A stretch of 18,813 bases of DNA. It comes from JAGLQA01 sp023135565 (GTDB taxonomy: Bacteria; Acidobacteriota; Aminicenantia; UBA2199). This document shows, piece after piece, positions 7,164-14,219 of the stretch. The notes below the pieces were generated by a model that was not told the DNA's origin, searched no databases, and saw only the letters and a list, made by a program, of their open reading frames with translations. Made by a program: the position numbers and the translations under genes. Location of the stretch: positions 1-18,813 of the forward strand of contig DAOWCY010000142.1 in NCBI GenBank assembly GCA_030639305.1. The letters run 5' to 3'. The first letter of the stretch is position 1. Each line of letters opens with the position of its first letter.

Positions 7164-8870
7164 ATGATGTTAAAAATAAAAAATTTGTTTACTTTTTTAT
7201 TATTATTAGTTTTAGTATGCGGACTGATCGGTTGTAGCAGTTCCCCCCCTCTTCGTTTACCGGATATAAAAAAGCCCGGGAAACACCCTCTCATGAAAGA
7301 TGTGGAACTAACCTGCCAGAGACCGGTTGTTATTAGTACAGGTAGAGGTGACGAAACGCATCGCCCTTTGTTTAAGGACTACTTTGCCCCAATAGAGGAG
7401 GTTTGGGTGGCGCTGGATCTCGATAAAATCGAAACTAAGGAAGGAGAGGTATGGTTATATGTCGTTGAACATAAAACGGGAGGACCGGAGGAAGATACTC
7501 CATTAGAGGACGTTTCAGGTAAGCCTGACAAGCTAAAATTAAAACCCTTGGAAGGAGGATTTCTCTTTGCACCAGTGTGGAACAAACCGGAACCCAGGGA
7601 AGAAGGATACGATGTGGTCGCCGATTTAGATTGTGACGGCTTCTATAACAAAGACCGGGACATCCTCGATACCGGTGATAAGGGGGGATTCTATGTACCT
7701 GAGCATTGGGTTTGCCTGGAGAGTGTTTCTTTCAACCATACTAAGGATTATATTTGCTGCGATGCTCTTACGATAAGAATGGGAAAGAAAGAAAACGTGC
7801 CTATCCCGGAGTGGAAGAGAGAGAAACGACCCTTTCCTGCTGCTTACATTGCCGGTACTCCCCTGGTTACAGTTGATTCGGCATTCTTAGCAGCAAAGTC
7901 AGTTGAAAAGGCTGTTTTAGAAGCAAAGACGAGTTCCGGTAAGTTGTCAGGTTTGCAGGCGAATAAAATTACCTTTAAAACGAAAAAATCTATACTTAAA
8001 AGGATTAATTTTTTCTCTAAAAAAAAAAGAAATAGATCATCGGATTTTTTCCAGGTATCCGGAAGTATGCCGTCTTCAATACAGGTCTTTGACCAGGAAT
8101 GGCAATGGTACCTTAGCAAAATAAAGTTGAAAGGAGAAGAGGAATTCCGGGAATTACCGGAAAAAATAGATATAACTGCCACAGCGAAACAGGAAGGAAT
8201 ACATATAGCTACCACGGTGAATAGGATATATATTGTTTTAGGTGCTCCTCGCTGTCCCTGGGGACTGAAGGGGAAGTTCGTTCCCTGGGCGTCTGTTTTA
8301 GGTATATCTTGCCGGGAAGCCAGAGGTAAAACCGACATGGAAGAGGCTGCCGTGGAGATTACTAAATACCTCTATGAAAAAATCAACGCCAATTATACTG
8401 ATGTGGCTCATTTTTCACTAAAAAATGATCTCCCCAGCAGCTTCAATTTAACAAAGTTTTTGGATGAGATACTCCCGGTAGACGCAGAGGACACGATTCC
8501 CATGCAGGTAAAAGTCAATTGTTATGATATGGCGAAGGCGCTGGTCATCTTCACCAATGTTTTGGGGGGTGGTATGTTAGCCGGAGGTATTAAATCGGAT
8601 GATGAAAGTAAAGCTGTTGAAAGTGAATTTGTGCTTAATGATATTCAACCGGTTGGCTGGGAAAAATGTAAGGATACTTTTGAGAACCATGCTTTTGCAA
8701 TGCTGGGGAAGAAGGTGTTCGACGCTTCGCTTATAGTGGTTCGGAAGGATGAATATGGAAGAGACATTTTCCGTCCGATGATAAATATTCCATTGGTGGA
8801 ATATATTAAAGAGTTGATAAAAAAGGGTCAACCCACGGATCCAAAAGTTGTTCAATTTCAGATAAAATAA
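7164..8870 (+). CDS. Lipoprotein with a transglutaminase-like C-terminal domain
   Basis: A 568-residue lipoprotein: a hydrophobic signal ends in the lipobox LIGC, with Cys24 as the lipidated residue. AGGAAGTGA precedes the start. Around 154-166, DLDCDGFYNKDRD resembles an EF-hand or dockerin-type calcium loop. A basic, low-complexity patch lies near 275-290 (KKSILKRINFFSKKKRNR). The last ~150 residues show VNCYDMAKALVIF (Cys453) and ENHAFAMLGKKVFDASL (His509, Asp520), the order and approximate spacing of a transglutaminase-like Cys-His-Asp triad, including the typical C-x-D-x-A helix start. Such domains act as cysteine proteases, amidases or cross-linkers. The activity here is an inference and the N-terminal 400 residues are unassigned. 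It probably sits in the outer or inner membrane facing the periplasm or surface. It is the middle gene of the operon. Confidence 0.8.
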   Translation: MMLKIKNLFTFLLLLVLVCGLIGCSSSPPLRLPDIKKPGKHPLMKDVELTCQRPVVISTGRGDETHRPLFKDYFAPIEEVWVALDLDKIETKEGEVWLYVVEHKTGGPEEDTPLEDVSGKPDKLKLKPLEGGFLFAPVWNKPEPREEGYDVVADLDCDGFYNKDRDILDTGDKGGFYVPEHWVCLESVSFNHTKDYICCDALTIRMGKKENVPIPEWKREKRPFPAAYIAGTPLVTVDSAFLAAKSVEKAVLEAKTSSGKLSGLQANKITFKTKKSILKRINFFSKKKRNRSSDFFQVSGSMPSSIQVFDQEWQWYLSKIKLKGEEEFRELPEKIDITATAKQEGIHIATTVNRIYIVLGAPRCPWGLKGKFVPWASVLGISCREARGKTDMEEAAVEITKYLYEKINANYTDVAHFSLKNDLPSSFNLTKFLDEILPVDAEDTIPMQVKVNCYDMAKALVIFTNVLGGGMLAGGIKSDDESKAVESEFVLNDIQPVGWEKCKDTFENHAFAMLGKKVFDASLIVVRKDEYGRDIFRPMINIPLVEYIKELIKKGQPTDPKVVQFQIK

Positions 8871-8919
8871 TAGAGTTTGTTATGATGTTTATTAAAGTAA
8901 TAAAATAAAGGAGGTAAAA

Positions 8920-9246
8920 ATGGTTGAATATATCGTCAGAAACGATTTCAAAGAAGAGATCGATATCAATGTTGAAAAGGTGGAGAGCGATACGGGTAGG
9001 CACGTCACTGAAACTATAATTCCTCCAGGAAATACTGTTATTGTACAGGGAACTGAAAGGGAAACCATCCGTATCCAGACGATTTCAGACCGAGATTGTC
9101 AGATCGGTTTTGAAACAGATGAAGAGACGGGCTTCCGGTTGGGTTTAAAACGTAATGGAAAAACCTGGACGTTAAAACCTTCTTCGCTTTTACGGGATAG
9201 CGATAACCCGCAGGTGCCGGTCAAGGTCGGCCCCGGCGGACAATGA
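8920..9246 (+). CDS. Unknown 108-aa beta-rich protein
   Basis: No family is recognised. A very strong AAAGGAGGT (8907-8915) precedes the ATG. The product is small, charged and lacks a signal peptide. Its N-terminal half, with YIVRNDFKEEIDINVEKVE and IIPPGNTVIVQG, looks like alternating beta strands joined by a Pro-Pro-Gly turn, similar in style to the opening of the 198-aa protein encoded at 6500. The C-terminus ends in a Pro/Gly-rich, probably flexible tail (PQVPVKVGPGGQ). It starts 49 bp after the lipoprotein gene and ends 33 bp before the sensor kinase gene, so co-transcription with both is likely. Confidence 0.75.
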   Translation: MVEYIVRNDFKEEIDINVEKVESDTGRHVTETIIPPGNTVIVQGTERETIRIQTISDRDCQIGFETDEETGFRLGLKRNGKTWTLKPSSLLRDSDNPQVPVKVGPGGQ

Positions 9247-9279
9247 GTCGAAATAACCGTTTGTTTTTTTGGAGTGTTT

Positions 9280-12200
9280 ATGCCATTACATGGCGGTAAT
9301 GAACAATGGGGCTTGTCCCGGGCGAAGCGCATTAAAAAGCTGAGCGCCTTTGGTTTTCCCTGCTTGTTTTTGCTTGTGTGCGGACTTTTATTCCCGGCCG
9401 CGGTAGAGTTCCCTGGAGAAAGCGGGTGCCGGTATTTGAGAAACTACAACAGGAAGGATTATGGCTTTCATCCCCAGAACTGGTTCATCCTGGAAGACAG
9501 TCGGGGCATGATCTATGCGGCCAACCAGGCCGGAGTGCTCGAATACGACGGCGTTAAGTGGGGCGGCTTCGTGCTCCCCAACGTACGCTCCCTGGCTTTA
9601 GGTGATTCAGGCGTTATCTACGTAGGCGGCTACAATGAGATCGGTTTTATCGGCTCGGAACCGAACGGTTCTTTGGAGTTTGTCTCGCTGCTTCAACAGG
9701 TAGAAAAAAAAGCACAAACTTTTGGTTGGGTAATGAGAACTCATGCCACAAAAGAGGGAATCTATTTTAGGACTAAAAAATTTATTTTTCGCTGGGATCC
9801 CGTTTCCCGGGAAATGAAAACCTGGCAGCCCCTGGTTCCGGATTCCGGTTTTGCCGGTTCTTTTGTTTGCCGCGGCAGGTTGTTCATCCGCCATAAAAAA
9901 GTGGGCCTGATGCAAATGGTCAACGACAAACTGGAACTCATCCCCGGCGGTGAATTGTTTGCCGGAGTGGGTGTTTATGCCATGTTTCCTTACAATGACC
10001 GGGAAGTGGTTATCGGTACCCGGGAAAATGGCCTCTATCTTTATGACGGCAGTAGAATACTGCCTTTTCCTACAGAAGTGGATAACCAGCTAAAAGAAAA
10101 ACAACTCAGCCACGGTATCCGCCTTAAATCCAAACCGGGTCATTTTGCGCTGGCTACCTGGCGGAGCGGCCTGCTGATTATCGATTCACAGGGCAGGTTA
10201 ATAGAGACCTTTACCAGGACTTCGGGACTGCAAGGTAACATGGTGAGGTACGTTTTTGAAGATTCCCGGGGCAACCTGTGGCTGGCTTTAGATAACGGTA
10301 TATCGAAAATCGAATATAGTTCCCCCCTCTCTTTCTATAACGAAGAAATATCGAACCTGCCGGGATTGGTTTTGTCGGTTTCCCGGCACGGACCCCGCCG
10401 GGACTTATACGCAGGCACCACCTGGGGATTATTTGTGCTTACGCCTGCAGGGAAATTTCGTCCGCTGCCCGGCATTACTACCGAATGTTACTGTTTACTC
10501 TCAACCGGCGGCTCCCTGCTGGCAGCCACAACAGGCGGTCTTTTCCAGGTGGATACAAAGAGCAGTACGCCTACATGCCACAGGGTGATCGCAGCATCTA
10601 CTTTTTTTTTACTGCGCTCCCGGCGGGCGCTGGGCCGAACCTGGGTGGGAACAAACTCGGGATTATTTGCTTTATACCGGGAACAGGGGCGCTGGGCAGT
10701 GGAGTATAAAGATAATGATATCGAAGGGGAAATAAGAACTATCGTTGAAGATAACAAAGGGAACCTGTGGTTGGGTACATCGAACAGCGAGGTGATAAAA
10801 GTCGATTTCCCTACCGGTTGGCCCTCCAAAACGAGCGGCGCTATCGAGATAACCCGCTGTAATAAAAAAAAACACGGTCTACCTCCAGGAGGCGTCGATA
10901 CCTTTTGGGCAGCCGGGCATACTATTTTTGCAACTCCCAAAGGAATATACCGCTTTGATGAAAAAAAGCGCCTTTTTATACCCGACTATACTTTGGGAAA
11001 AAAATTCGCCGGCGGTGCCCGTTATATATTTTGTTTGGCCGAGGACAAAAAAAGGAATATCTGGTTCAGTTCCTTTGATTCGAAATTTAAGAATTTCCGC
11101 GCTGTCCCGCGGCCCGGCGGCGCCTATTTTGTCGAAGGAAAACCCCTCCGCCGCATTCCTTCAGTGCAGGTGAACTCTATCTACCCGGATCCGGCAGGCG
11201 ACGCAGCCTACTTTGCCGGTAATGAAGGATTGGTGCGTTTCGATACCACAGTAAAAAAGGACTATGATCTCCCCTTCCGGGCTTACATCCGCAGGGTAGA
11301 GTTGATCGACGACAAATCGGTAATCTTTGGGGGCAAACGGAGCGGCGATATTGACTTCCCTGTCCCACAATTGGAATACAAAACCAGGAATATCCGTTTC
11401 AGCTATGCCGCCCCTTTTTTTGAAGATGAATCTTCCACCCGCTGTCAAGTTTTCCTGGCCGGGTACGATAAAGAGTGGTCCGATTGGACAGGAGAAAGCA
11501 TAAAAGAGTATATCAACTTAGATGCCGGGCTTTATACGTTCCGGGTGCTGGGCAAAAACGTATACGGAAATATAAGCAGTGAAGACCGCTTCCGGTTCAG
11601 GGTTTTGCCTCCCTGGTATTGGACATGGTGGGCCTATTTGATTTATATTTTTCTTTTTTTTGGGGGGATTTATCTTATATTTAGATGGCGCTCCTGGAAA
11701 TTGGTGCGGGAAAAACGGAGATTGGAAAAAATCGTAAAAGAGAGGACAAAAGAAGTTTACGAGAAGAACCTCCTGCTGGAAGAACAGTCCGAAAAACTGA
11801 AAGAATTAGATAAGGTAAAATCCCGCTTTTTTGCCAATATTTCCCACGAGTTCCGTACACCCTTGACTTTGATTATGGGGCCATTAGAGCAGGCGCTCCC
11901 GGGCTGCCGGGATAAGAAGCAGGCGGAAAATATCAACCTGGCGCTGCGCAATTCGCAGCGGTTGTTAGGGCTGATCAACCAACTGCTCGACCTCTCCAAA
12001 TTGGAAAGCGGCAGCATGAAATTGTCCGCTTCCCGGCAGGATATCATCTCTTTTTTAAAAGGTCTGGTGGGATCATTCGAGTCCGCGGCCCAACAAAAGA
12101 ACTTAAATTTAACTTTCAGGGCGGATGCTGCGGAATTACCGCTTTACTACGACGCGGAGAAGATGGAGAAAGTAATCGGCAACCTGATTGCCAATGCGCT

Positions 12201-13524
12201 GAAGTTTACTCCACCCGGTGGCAAAATCGTTGTCACGGCAGCAGGGTATCCCCCCGGCAAAGCGGTTCGAGAAAACGCCCCCTCAACCGGGAACAATGCC
12301 ATTATACGGGAATCTTGTGAGCAAAAATTCCCTGCCGGTTACGTAGAAATCAGGGTATGCGACACCGGCATCGGTATCTCCGAAGACCAACTACCTTATA
12401 TTTTCGACCGCTTTTACCAGGCCGGGAGCGCTTTTTCCCATGAACATAAACATAAAGGCAGCGGCATCGGACTGGCCTTAGTCAACGAACTGGTTACCCT
12501 CCATCACGGCGCAGCAGCGGTCAACAGCCGGGAAGGCAAAGGCAGCGAATTTACAGTCCGCTTGCCTTTAGGCAGCGCACATTTAAAAGCGGAGGAAATC
12601 CTGGATGAAGTGTCGGTGCCGCTTCCCGGGGCTGACACGCCCTGTGAGAACCCGGGCTTACATGTAGAAGGAGCAGCAGTCGATGCGGAAGAAATGCAGG
12701 AACAGGAGGCTGAACCGGGGGAAACGGGCGAGGACATCGAACCTGGAACAAAGGAGAAAGATGTTATCCTAATAGTGGAAGACAATCCCGATGTACGCAA
12801 ATATATCCGTGAACCCCTGGATGAAGCCGGTTATGCCGTGGCGGAAGCGGCGGACGGGCGGCAGGGTATCGACAAAGCCGGGAAGATTATCCCCGATCTA
12901 ATCATCAGTGACATCATGATGCCCGGGGTTGACGGTTATCAACTATGCAGTGTTTTAAAAGAAGATGTCAAAACCAGCCATATCCCCATCATTCTTTTAA
13001 CCGCCAAAGCCTCGGAAGAGAGTATCGTCACCGGCCTAAAAACCGGAGCGGACGACTATATTACCAAACCTTTTAACACAACTATACTGCTGACCCGGAT
13101 TAAAAACCTTATCGACCTGCGCCGCCAACTGCAGGAGAAAATCCAGCGTGAGATGGTGCTGCGCCCTGCGGAAATCGCCGTATCTTCGGTGGACCGGGAG
13201 TTTATGAAGGAATTGAAGCAGGCCATCGAGAAGAACCTATCTGAACCGGAATTCGGCGTCGTTGAACTGGCTGCCGCCCTGTACATCGGGCGGGCTACAT
13301 TGAACCGCAAGATAAAGGCTTTAAGCGGTGAATCGGCTCACCGGTTTATCCAGTCTTACCGGCTCAAACGGGGTGCGCAGTTATTGAAAGACAATTTCGG
13401 CAATGTAACCGAAGTGTCTTTCGAGGTAGGATTTGCCAGCGCCGGTTATTTCACCAAGTGTTTCAAAAAGAAATTTCACCAACTGCCGCTGGTTTTCCAG
13501 GCAGCGGAAGCAGGAAGAACTTAG
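9280..13524 (+). CDS. Hybrid two-component system protein (propeller sensor, kinase, receiver, AraC-type output)
   Basis: A 1414-residue one-protein signalling system. GGAG (9271-9274) lies 5 nt from the ATG at 9280, so this start is preferred over an in-frame GTG at 9274. A hydrophobic N-terminal segment (~21-42) leads to a periplasmic region with degenerate Reg_prop blades (GNLWLALDNGISKIEY, GRTWVGTNSGLFAL, GNLWLGTSNSEV). Next come a Y_Y_Y domain (~704-776), a membrane helix (~780-803) and a coiled coil. HisKA has ANISHEFRTPLT (His856). HATPase has an N-box near 955-975, DTGIGI at 1028 and GSGIGLAL. The receiver (~1160-1276) has the phospho-acceptor Asp1211 in ISDIMMPGVDG and the Lys of TKPF. 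An AraC-type HTH ends the protein (~1320-1412). An insertion of about 25 residues lies between the N-box and DTGIGI compared with the paralogue at 14220. The ligand is unknown. Confidence 0.92.
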   Translation: MPLHGGNEQWGLSRAKRIKKLSAFGFPCLFLLVCGLLFPAAVEFPGESGCRYLRNYNRKDYGFHPQNWFILEDSRGMIYAANQAGVLEYDGVKWGGFVLPNVRSLALGDSGVIYVGGYNEIGFIGSEPNGSLEFVSLLQQVEKKAQTFGWVMRTHATKEGIYFRTKKFIFRWDPVSREMKTWQPLVPDSGFAGSFVCRGRLFIRHKKVGLMQMVNDKLELIPGGELFAGVGVYAMFPYNDREVVIGTRENGLYLYDGSRILPFPTEVDNQLKEKQLSHGIRLKSKPGHFALATWRSGLLIIDSQGRLIETFTRTSGLQGNMVRYVFEDSRGNLWLALDNGISKIEYSSPLSFYNEEISNLPGLVLSVSRHGPRRDLYAGTTWGLFVLTPAGKFRPLPGITTECYCLLSTGGSLLAATTGGLFQVDTKSSTPTCHRVIAASTFFLLRSRRALGRTWVGTNSGLFALYREQGRWAVEYKDNDIEGEIRTIVEDNKGNLWLGTSNSEVIKVDFPTGWPSKTSGAIEITRCNKKKHGLPPGGVDTFWAAGHTIFATPKGIYRFDEKKRLFIPDYTLGKKFAGGARYIFCLAEDKKRNIWFSSFDSKFKNFRAVPRPGGAYFVEGKPLRRIPSVQVNSIYPDPAGDAAYFAGNEGLVRFDTTVKKDYDLPFRAYIRRVELIDDKSVIFGGKRSGDIDFPVPQLEYKTRNIRFSYAAPFFEDESSTRCQVFLAGYDKEWSDWTGESIKEYINLDAGLYTFRVLGKNVYGNISSEDRFRFRVLPPWYWTWWAYLIYIFLFFGGIYLIFRWRSWKLVREKRRLEKIVKERTKEVYEKNLLLEEQSEKLKELDKVKSRFFANISHEFRTPLTLIMGPLEQALPGCRDKKQAENINLALRNSQRLLGLINQLLDLSKLESGSMKLSASRQDIISFLKGLVGSFESAAQQKNLNLTFRADAAELPLYYDAEKMEKVIGNLIANALKFTPPGGKIVVTAAGYPPGKAVRENAPSTGNNAIIRESCEQKFPAGYVEIRVCDTGIGISEDQLPYIFDRFYQAGSAFSHEHKHKGSGIGLALVNELVTLHHGAAAVNSREGKGSEFTVRLPLGSAHLKAEEILDEVSVPLPGADTPCENPGLHVEGAAVDAEEMQEQEAEPGETGEDIEPGTKEKDVILIVEDNPDVRKYIREPLDEAGYAVAEAADGRQGIDKAGKIIPDLIISDIMMPGVDGYQLCSVLKEDVKTSHIPIILLTAKASEESIVTGLKTGADDYITKPFNTTILLTRIKNLIDLRRQLQEKIQREMVLRPAEIAVSSVDREFMKELKQAIEKNLSEPEFGVVELAAALYIGRATLNRKIKALSGESAHRFIQSYRLKRGAQLLKDNFGNVTEVSFEVGFASAGYFTKCFKKKFHQLPLVFQAAEAGRT

Positions 13525-13526
13525 TT

Positions 13527-13547
13527 CGCTGCCGGTTCCTGGCGGCG
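13527..13547 (+). terminator. Weak hairpin after the first sensor gene
   Basis: CGCTGCC / GGCGGCG forms a 7-bp stem (one G-U) just after the stop codon. There is no adjacent U-tract, the nearest T-rich stretch starting about 12 nt later. It may act as a weak terminator or only protect the 3' end. Confidence 0.35.
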
Positions 13548-13558
13548 CAGTGTCCAAA

Positions 13559-13614
13559 TTTTACCATTTTTTGATTCGCTTTTACCATCTTTCTGTCTGA
13601 AATCATACTATAAT
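13559..13614 (+). promoter_or_regulatory. 21-bp-phased direct repeat plus -10 box: AraC-type activator site and promoter
   Basis: TTTTACCAT occurs at 13559-13567 and 13580-13588. The match extends to TTTTACCATYTTTY (12 of 14 bases identical) and starts are exactly 21 bp apart. A perfect TATAAT lies at 13609-13614. The place for a -35 box (about 13586-13591) has no consensus and is covered by the second repeat. Direct half-sites two helical turns apart, the nearer one replacing the -35, is the known class II layout for AraC-family activators. That one of the two flanking hybrid regulators binds here is an inference. Confidence 0.55.
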
Positions 13615-13620
13615 AAATAC

Positions 13621-13665
13621 GGCTTCCGGGAGATCGGCTCTCGAGGGTTTGGAGACCTGGAGGCC
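13621..13665 (+). ncRNA. Structured 5' leader, possible three-way junction RNA
   Basis: GGCTTCCG (13621-13628) can pair with TGGAGGCC (13658-13665), with two G-U pairs. It encloses two hairpins: GAGA-TCGGC-TCTC (13630-13642) and GGTT-TGGA-GACC (13646-13657). The predicted transcription start, 7 nt after the TATAAT, is at about 13621, so the mRNA would begin with this fold. An A-rich linker and the ribosome binding site follow. It matches no riboswitch class I can name. Pairing was done by eye. Confidence 0.35.
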
Positions 13666-13693
13666 GGAAAAAAATTAAAGGAGGTAACATAAA

Positions 13694-13897
13694 ATGAGTA
13701 GTTTACAAGAAAAAAACTTACAAAAATGTATTTCCCTGTTACGGGAATTTGTCGAAGAGTCACCGGCGTTGGCGGAAAAGAAAGGAACAGCGGCCCTGGC
13801 GCTCAACCAACTGCAAAAAATCACCGCCGGAACAGGAAACGACAGTGCCGCGTTAGATACGGTACTGGGCTGCTATCCCCGTCCCAGGGCAGGCTGA
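13694..13897 (+). CDS. Unknown 67-aa helical protein between the two sensor genes
   Basis: A small protein with no recognised family. The start is well supported: AAAGGAGGT (13677-13685) lies 8 nt before the ATG, downstream of a -10 box and a structured leader. Residues 1-45 are compatible with two amphipathic helices (LQEKNLQKCISLLREFVEE, then EKKGTAALALNQLQKI). The C-terminal part is looser and ends in PRPRAG. It has two cysteines, Cys12 and Cys60. There is no signal peptide or membrane segment, so a soluble cytoplasmic product is expected. It is the only gene in a short transcription unit that ends at a strong hairpin. Its position between two hybrid regulators suggests an output target or accessory factor, but no function can be assigned. 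Confidence 0.65.
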   Translation: MSSLQEKNLQKCISLLREFVEESPALAEKKGTAALALNQLQKITAGTGNDSAALDTVLGCYPRPRAG

Positions 13898-13957
13898 CTC
13901 CCGCCGGATGAAAGTAACCGGTGAGTGGGTTTGCAAATCCTTTTTACCCGGAACTAA

Positions 13958-13999
13958 GGGATGGAAGGGGCGAGTTCCTCGCCCCCGACATCCCCCTTT
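13958..13999 (+). terminator. Strong hairpin ending the small-gene unit
   Basis: GGGGCGAG-TTC-CTCGCCCC (13967-13985) is a perfect 8-bp stem. It is extended by GGGATG / CATCCC (13958-13963 with 13989-13994) across a 3x3 internal loop and followed by CCTTTT. It lies 61 nt past the small gene's stop. The U-run is short, so termination is probable but not certain. Confidence 0.55.
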
Positions 14000-14013
14000 T
14001 GTGAACAAGGGAT

Positions 14014-14163
14014 CCTAAAATTCCCATCAAAATGCGAAAACCTCTTTGCAGCCTGCGTAAATCGGCTAAATTTTTTTCTAAACGTATCGCTCATGAAAAG
14101 TTTTTGGAAGTCCAGAAACCTTTTTTCAAAAAGGTTTTTGGCCGCCGGAGGCAAATTGATAGG
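14014..14163 (+). repeat. Dispersed intergenic repeat, copy B
   Basis: About 150 bp aligning with copy A (1523-1697), in the same orientation, without its ~24-base central insertion. In place of that insertion it has AAACCTTTTT-TC-AAAAAGGTTT (14116-14137), a 10-bp inverted repeat. It ends with GGCCGCCGGAGGCAAA, as in copy A. It lies 22 bp before the -35 box of the next gene. Confidence 0.8.
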
Positions 14164-14184
14164 AAATTCAGGGATTAGTTGATC

Positions 14185-14213
14185 TTGATTTTTTCCTATT
14201 TATAAGATAAAAT
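14185..14213 (+). promoter_or_regulatory. Promoter of the second sensor gene, probably leaderless
   Basis: TTGATT (14185-14190), 17 nt, TAAAAT (14208-14213). The expected start of transcription, 7 nt beyond the -10, is the A of the ATG at 14220 itself. No Shine-Dalgarno precedes the ATG (the upstream bases are TATTTTC). The same arrangement is seen at 167-207. Confidence 0.5.
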
Positions 14214-14219
14214 ATTTTC

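Noticed and set aside
9274..9279. GTG start two codons upstream of the first sensor gene
   Set aside because: The GTG overlaps the GGAG ribosome binding site. The ATG at 9280 is correctly spaced from it.
11757..12047. Minus-strand ORFs across the kinase regions (also 16556-16918)
   Set aside because: They mirror each other only because the two kinase genes are paralogous. The coding strand carries all the conserved motifs.
13954..14154. Minus-strand ORF across repeat copy B, resembling 1514-1741 on the minus strand
   Set aside because: Same reason: it follows the repeat, has no start signals, and overlaps the hairpin at 13958-13994.
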